Shown here: positions 26,520-31,042 of the stretch, piece by piece
Layout of the letters: each line of letters opens with the position of its first letter
Position numbering within the stretch: the first letter of the stretch is position 1
Source of the DNA: Nephromyces sp. MM_2019
Taxonomy: Eukaryota; Apicomplexa; Aconoidasida; Nephromycida
DNA length: 31,042 bases
Direction: 5' to 3'
Assembly (NCBI GenBank): GCA_015657535.1
Contig: JADHZB010000626.1
Location: 1-31,042, forward strand
Translations under genes and position numbers: made by a program
Notes under the pieces: generated by a model
Databases searched by the model: none
The model's input: only the letters and a program-made list of their open reading frames with translations
What the model was told of the DNA's origin: nothing

Positions 26520-27591
26520 AAATAAAATGACCGAAAAAGTCAAATCATGTAATTTTTCAAATATTTTCACTGTAAAAGATTAAAAATTTACTTATTCTCA
26601 GAATAATTTAGAACATCTAAATTAGTTTACATAGAATAAATGGTTTTTTTTGAATGATTATTTTATATTTTTTTAAAAAGTTTTAAAAAACATTTTAATG
26701 AACTGAACAGAAATGTAAAATTTATAGAAACGAAAATCATACAATTTAAATAATAAAAGTGTGATTAAATCAAATGAATATCACATTTCTTTAAATTCAC
26801 AAGAATAAGTTTATTAAAGGAATAGAATTTAATTTTTCAATTTAAAACCAATGGATATTACATTTAGTAACTTTTACACTACATTTCATATAATTAAAAA
26901 ACGCGAACCTCTTTCATTATAAAATATATTATAAGGTTTTTTGGCTTAGTTTTTATTACCTTGCTTTAATTGAAAACTGAACACAACATATGCAAATATA
27001 TATAATATATATATATAATGATCTCTCTAGTAGCAGATAGCTTATGTTGTTTAATATAAGTTACCTTATTCGTCGGAATTATAAATTAGATATTTGATTT
27101 AAAATCATTACAATTGTAGTTTTCTGTATCAAATGTTTTACAAGTCATATTTGCTATAAAATAACTCTAGGTCCAATTTTCAATTTAAGATTGTCAATTA
27201 TAAAATTTGAAAGCCTCAGCCTTTCATTAGAGACTTAGTAACTTCCTTAAGCAAAATGTTTTTTCGTAAGAGCTAATCAAACAACTTGCGCGTTGTTAAA
27301 TAAACCTCTGAGTATTCCTAATAAGTTAGAAGTAAAAAGATTTACATGTTTTTATAGATTTAATATTTTCTCTAATTCCATATATTGAGTGAATTTGTTT
27401 ATTTTTACAATTAGAAATTTAGAAAATTTTGATTAAGTAATTTTGATTATACACTTGTATTTGTCTATAAACTGATAAAAATTAGGAGTAGGCTAACAAC
27501 TCAACTAAGTATAATAATTAATTCCCGATTATCTCTATAATTAGAAAACAACTAAAAACTCAAAAAAGGAGCTGTAGAAAATTTTTGAATC
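26520..27591. other. AT-rich intergenic region
   Basis: The 3' flank of the two-TM gene and 5' flank of MED31. It is plain AT-rich, without GT/CA blocks. A small inverted repeat AACAAC-TTGCGC-GTTGTT lies at 27280-27297. I searched it for continuing acyltransferase exons and saw none with credible content. Confidence 0.5.
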
Positions 27592-27990
27592 ATGCAAAAT
27601 CCCCCTGACACTCATTCTCCTTATGAATTTCTAAAGATTGAACCAAATCCTGAACCCTATAATACATTTGCCGAATCCGAGGCTGAAAATCAGCTCCGTT
27701 TCGAAGCGGAGCTGGAATTTGTCCAAGCTTTATCAAACCCTGAGTACCTAAGGTATCTTGCGGTCAATCAATACTTCGAAGATAAGTCTTTTATAAATTA
27801 CCTTCGATACCTAACTTATTGGAAGAACCCTGAATACTCTAAGTTTATTATGTTTCCAATTTGCTTGAGAATCCTAGATGACTTACAGGACAAAGAATTT
27901 CGTGCCCAATTGAATGATGAGAATACAATCCAAATTTTGAAGAATCAAATCAGCTTACACTGGCTATATTTTTCCAATGATAAGCAGTGA
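27592..27990 (+). CDS. MED31: Mediator complex subunit 31 (Soh1)
   Basis: A single exon of 132 residues, the usual size for MED31. The conserved core runs from about residue 37 to 125. RFEAELEFVQALSNPEYLRY is followed by FEDKSFINYLRYLTYWKNPE and YSKFIMFPICLRILDDLQ, then by a C-terminal ISLHWLYF, the counterpart of ILHWQHY. These are the family's signature blocks. MED31 sits in the Mediator middle module and links it to the head; it acts in the nucleus in RNA polymerase II transcription. The N-terminal 36 residues are a Pro/Glu-rich extension. The ATG is the first in frame. The gene has no intron and no GT/CA repeats around it, unlike several neighbours. Confidence 0.95.
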   Translation: MQNPPDTHSPYEFLKIEPNPEPYNTFAESEAENQLRFEAELEFVQALSNPEYLRYLAVNQYFEDKSFINYLRYLTYWKNPEYSKFIMFPICLRILDDLQDKEFRAQLNDENTIQILKNQISLHWLYFSNDKQ

Positions 27991-28129
27991 CGGTAATGCG
28001 TTCAGATCACCGTTTAAAACACTATTCACATCCACTTGAACGAATCTACAACTGAAGGAAATTAAATTACCCTCTAAGGGAAAAAATCAATCACACAATC
28101 CTGACTAGCACTACCTTATACCTAAGGGA
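27991..28129. promoter_or_regulatory. short intergenic spacer between MED31 and the HPR-like gene
   Basis: Only 139 bases separate the MED31 stop from the next same-strand start, by far the tightest spacing between confident genes in the window. The spacer is less AT-rich than other intergenic DNA. It must hold the 3' end of one transcript and the start of the next unless they are co-transcribed. No AATAAA is visible in it. Confidence 0.35.
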
Positions 28130-30980
28130 ATGCCCTACCAAACAAGGGTTTCCTATGTTCTTAGAACGATAAGAACTAGGAAATATCTCTACTTAATCAA
28201 CTCCAAAACATTCAGTACAGTACAAAACTTATCTTTCAGCCAAAACACATCGAAGCCATATTTAAGGACAAAGGATCGAGAATTGAGAATAATACACCAA
28301 TTTAAATCAATCTTGAACGAATTGAAAGAAACTAATTTCAATGAAACACTTCCAATACATAAAGTAACTCAGCTTGATCACGCTTTATACCACCTGGTCA
28401 ATTCTTTAAGTGAAATATCTATTGAATTCAGAGTAGACAAGGTCCAAAATATACCTGAATCCTCTGAGATGTTTCATATATTTCTCAAAAACTCTTCTAA
28501 ATTACACCCAATTCTGTCGAATGCATCGTTACAAATTTTATTAGCTCTTGGAGGAACAAAAACTAGAGTATTAATCAAACACTTTCAAGAAATTTTATTA
28601 CCCAATATCGATTTGATACCTATTTCTCGTCTCTCACCGACTCTGAAATTGATATTTAGATACCCTGGAATTGAAAATTTACTTGTACATCAATTCTATT
28701 CCAATCTTTCAAGTTCTTTATTTATATCCGAGGAGTTGTTTGTGGAGGCAATAAAATGTTTGATTGATCTTGATTATAAACTTACTACTTCAACCTTAGA
28801 ATCTCACAAGATTATGTTAACTCCAGCATCAAATCCTAGTACACTCTTAAACATTTTGAAATCGATTTGTACACATTTTTCACCAATTTTCTTCAATACT
28901 TTATCATTGAATTTAGATTCAATAAATGTAATTTTTGATGTTTTAGATACACAGCAACGTTTTGAACTTTTGGAAACTATAGGCTACCTTTATGAAATCA
29001 ATCAAAAACACAAGGAAGATTATAAGGATAAAATACGCTCAAACACTACCTATTTACCATTAATGAAGCATTATGATAAAATCAACACATTTAGAATGTT
29101 ACCAGGGTATAAGTCATCACAAATTCCTATAGAAAATATAAAATTAGATACACACAATAAATTAGACTTTATTAAACAAATTGATGATAACCAAGTAGAT
29201 AATAAAAACAATTATGAATTATCTAAATCTACTCAAATTATAAGGACAGGATTCAATGATAGACAAGATTTATCCTCATTTAATGATGAATTTAATGGAC
29301 CATTTAATAAGTATCAACAACCACCTACAAATCCTTTACACACACAATCTACAAAATTACTCTTACGAAAATTAGGGCGTTGGTTTGAAGATGAAATACC
29401 AACATTAAACCTAACAAAGATGTATACTTATCTCAATGCATTATTAAGTTATAGATTTAATCAATTTTTTATTAAAAAACTTATCCCACATTTTACAATA
29501 GGTAAATAATCATTTATATAATGTTTTTTATAAATTATTTCTAGTTCATATCAAAACTTATTATATATATATATATATATATATATCAAATTTGTCAATA
29601 TTTTTTATTTTATCTAATTTTATAGGTAATCTTAAGGAACTATCATATCCATTAGCATTTCATTATATTGGATTAGCTGGGCGTTATTCTTTATTAAAAC
29701 ACACACCTATTAAATTAAATTTTCAAGAAGCTATATTATATCATATAGAACAATGTGCATTATCACAACTTACACCTTATCTAAATTTATTAAATATGAT
29801 TTTAGATAAATATTTCAAGAAGAAATTACTATCTATATATAAGAGATTACTTTATGAAATGAAAGAAAAACCAGCTGATTTGACATTATCAAATATAATA
29901 CAATTTCTTAGATTTTATAATCAGGCTCATCTATATAAGTATGATAGATATACACTATATTTCATCTTAGAATTTCTATGTCAATCTATAATTAATAAAT
30001 CTACACCTACACACTATATTAATGAATTCAAACAAATACATATATCTAATAAAGTATGGTCTGATCATCATTCAAAAAATAATATAAAACATAATAATAA
30101 ATATTTGATTGAAAACAAGAAATTAAATAAGGTATTCAATACATATAATATAATTGAACAACCTAAAAATAACTTAAAACATCATTTATTAGATAAATCT
30201 CAGCAACCTATACATACACCCTACTATCAAATTGAAAATAATTTAGAGGTATTAGAACATATTATATACTCCTATTATCAAATCAATCAATTAGATGATA
30301 CACACATTGGCAAACAATCATCAAATCAAATTGAAAAAATGATACTTCCTGCTCTCTCTCAACTAAAATTAAATGATTTATTAGATCTTTTTGATTTATG
30401 TGTAACTACATCCATTAATGGGCATATTTTTGAACTTTTATTTTATCTTATAAGATATCAAATATCTACTACACATCTTAATTATACCCAATATTTAAAA
30501 TTATTATATGGTATGGCTAAATTACGATATTTTGATCATATTTTTGAAGAATATTTAAGTGAGAAATTTCAATCCCATATCCTTTATAAATTTAAACCAA
30601 AAGAAGCCTCTGAAATGTTATGGTAAGCTTACTCATATCTTATCTACACATATATATACACACACACTTATACATAAACATATACACATATACACACATT
30701 TACACATATACATATATATATTTACATATATACACATATACATATATAAACATATATATATTTACATATACACATATACATATATACACATATACATATA
30801 TAGACATATAAACATATATACACATATACACATATTTATAAAACAATATATATGTATATATATATATCATAGTTTATATATATATTTAATTCAAATTTAA
30901 TTTATTTTTATTAGGTCAATTGTTGCTTTGGAAAATAATAAACTCATTGAACGTTTTGTTGAGCCCCTCTTAAGAATTTG
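28130..30980 (+). CDS. mitochondrial heptatricopeptide-repeat-like protein (partial at 3' end)
   Basis: Three exons lie in the window: 28130-29501, 29626-30622 and 30915-30980, with a GTAAGA donor at the right edge, so the gene continues beyond. About 811 residues are visible. The first 40 residues are basic, rich in Arg, Ser and Thr and almost free of acidic residues ([20 protein letters not shown]), as in a mitochondrial presequence. The remainder consists of helical, Leu-rich repeats of about 35-40 residues, for example [16 protein letters not shown], and [20 protein letters not shown] near the edge. This pattern resembles apicomplexan heptatricopeptide (HPR/OPR-like) proteins, often ending in a RAP domain, which bind organellar RNA and support fragmented mitochondrial rRNA. 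The RAP domain would lie outside the window. Asn/Lys-rich inserts occur at about 350-410 and 500-570. Family call by repeat look, not by a unique motif. Confidence 0.75.
30640..30895 (+). repeat. AT/AC microsatellite intron
   Basis: Most of intron 2 of the HPR-like gene is an irregular mix of TATATA, TACACA and CATATA units, almost without G on the plus strand. It ends in an AT run, then a T-rich stretch and the TTATTAG acceptor at 30914. Open frames across it (His/Ile/Tyr/Thr-rich) are repeat artefacts. Confidence 0.8.
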
Positions 30981-31042
30981 GTAAGAATTATTTAAAAATT
31001 TATATATTGATGATATATAAATGTGTATATATATATGTGTTT

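Noticed and set aside
30559..30900. Plus-strand open frames rich in His, Ile, Tyr and Thr
   Set aside because: Read-through of the microsatellite intron of the HPR-like gene.

Overview
The window looks like nuclear DNA of an apicomplexan-type protist. It is very AT-rich, with AT- and GT/CA-microsatellite-laden non-coding DNA and many small GT-AG introns. It carries a porphobilinogen deaminase with a hydrophobic N-terminal leader of the kind used for plastid (apicoplast) import, and what looks like a mitochondrial heptatricopeptide-repeat-like protein, a family expanded in apicomplexans. I see no tRNA, rRNA, transposon, CRISPR array or bacterial-style operon. The species cannot be named from sequence alone. 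Retention of a heme-pathway enzyme argues against lineages that lost heme synthesis, such as Cryptosporidium.

Layout. 168-2209 (+): 3' part of a five-exon gene, product not recognised. 3173-3659 (-): doubtful two-exon small gene. 3701-5038 (+): intronless acidic low-complexity protein. 6140-8011 (-): ribosomal L1-domain protein of the RSL1D1/UTP30/CIC1 type, five exons. 9696-13071 (-): new-looking two-pass membrane protein with a ten-cysteine ectodomain, six exons. 13883-15618 (-): CorA/Mrs2-type Mg2+ transporter; I add a 39-base first exon. 16556-19661 (-): porphobilinogen deaminase (HMBS/HemC), nine exons. 21352-23263 (+): protein-L-isoaspartate O-methyltransferase (PCMT), four exons, divergent from HMBS. 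24874-26519 (+): six-exon, 135-residue two-TM protein with a short resemblance to the N-terminus of DGAT1/SOAT acyltransferases. 27592-27990 (+): Mediator subunit MED31. 28130-30980 and beyond (+): large mitochondrial HPR-like protein, open at the right edge.

Most gene models were rebuilt by reading splice sites by eye. In all multi-exon genes given as confident, reading phase closes across every junction. The genes do not form one pathway; they are unrelated housekeeping functions plus lineage-specific proteins.

The most unusual signal is non-coding. Two kinds of non-coding DNA alternate along the window. Around 1-2200, 16800-25400 and 30620-30900, introns and flanks are packed with GT-rich and AC-rich blocks. 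Around 2210-16750 and 25500-29600 they are plain AT-rich DNA. In all three PCMT introns, HMBS intron 1 and intron 1 of the left-edge gene, the 5' part (sense strand) is GT-rich and the 3' part AC-rich, so the intron ends could pair. The sense-strand 5' flanks of HMBS, PCMT and the two-TM gene are AC-rich, which gives a mirror switch near 20800 between the divergent pair.
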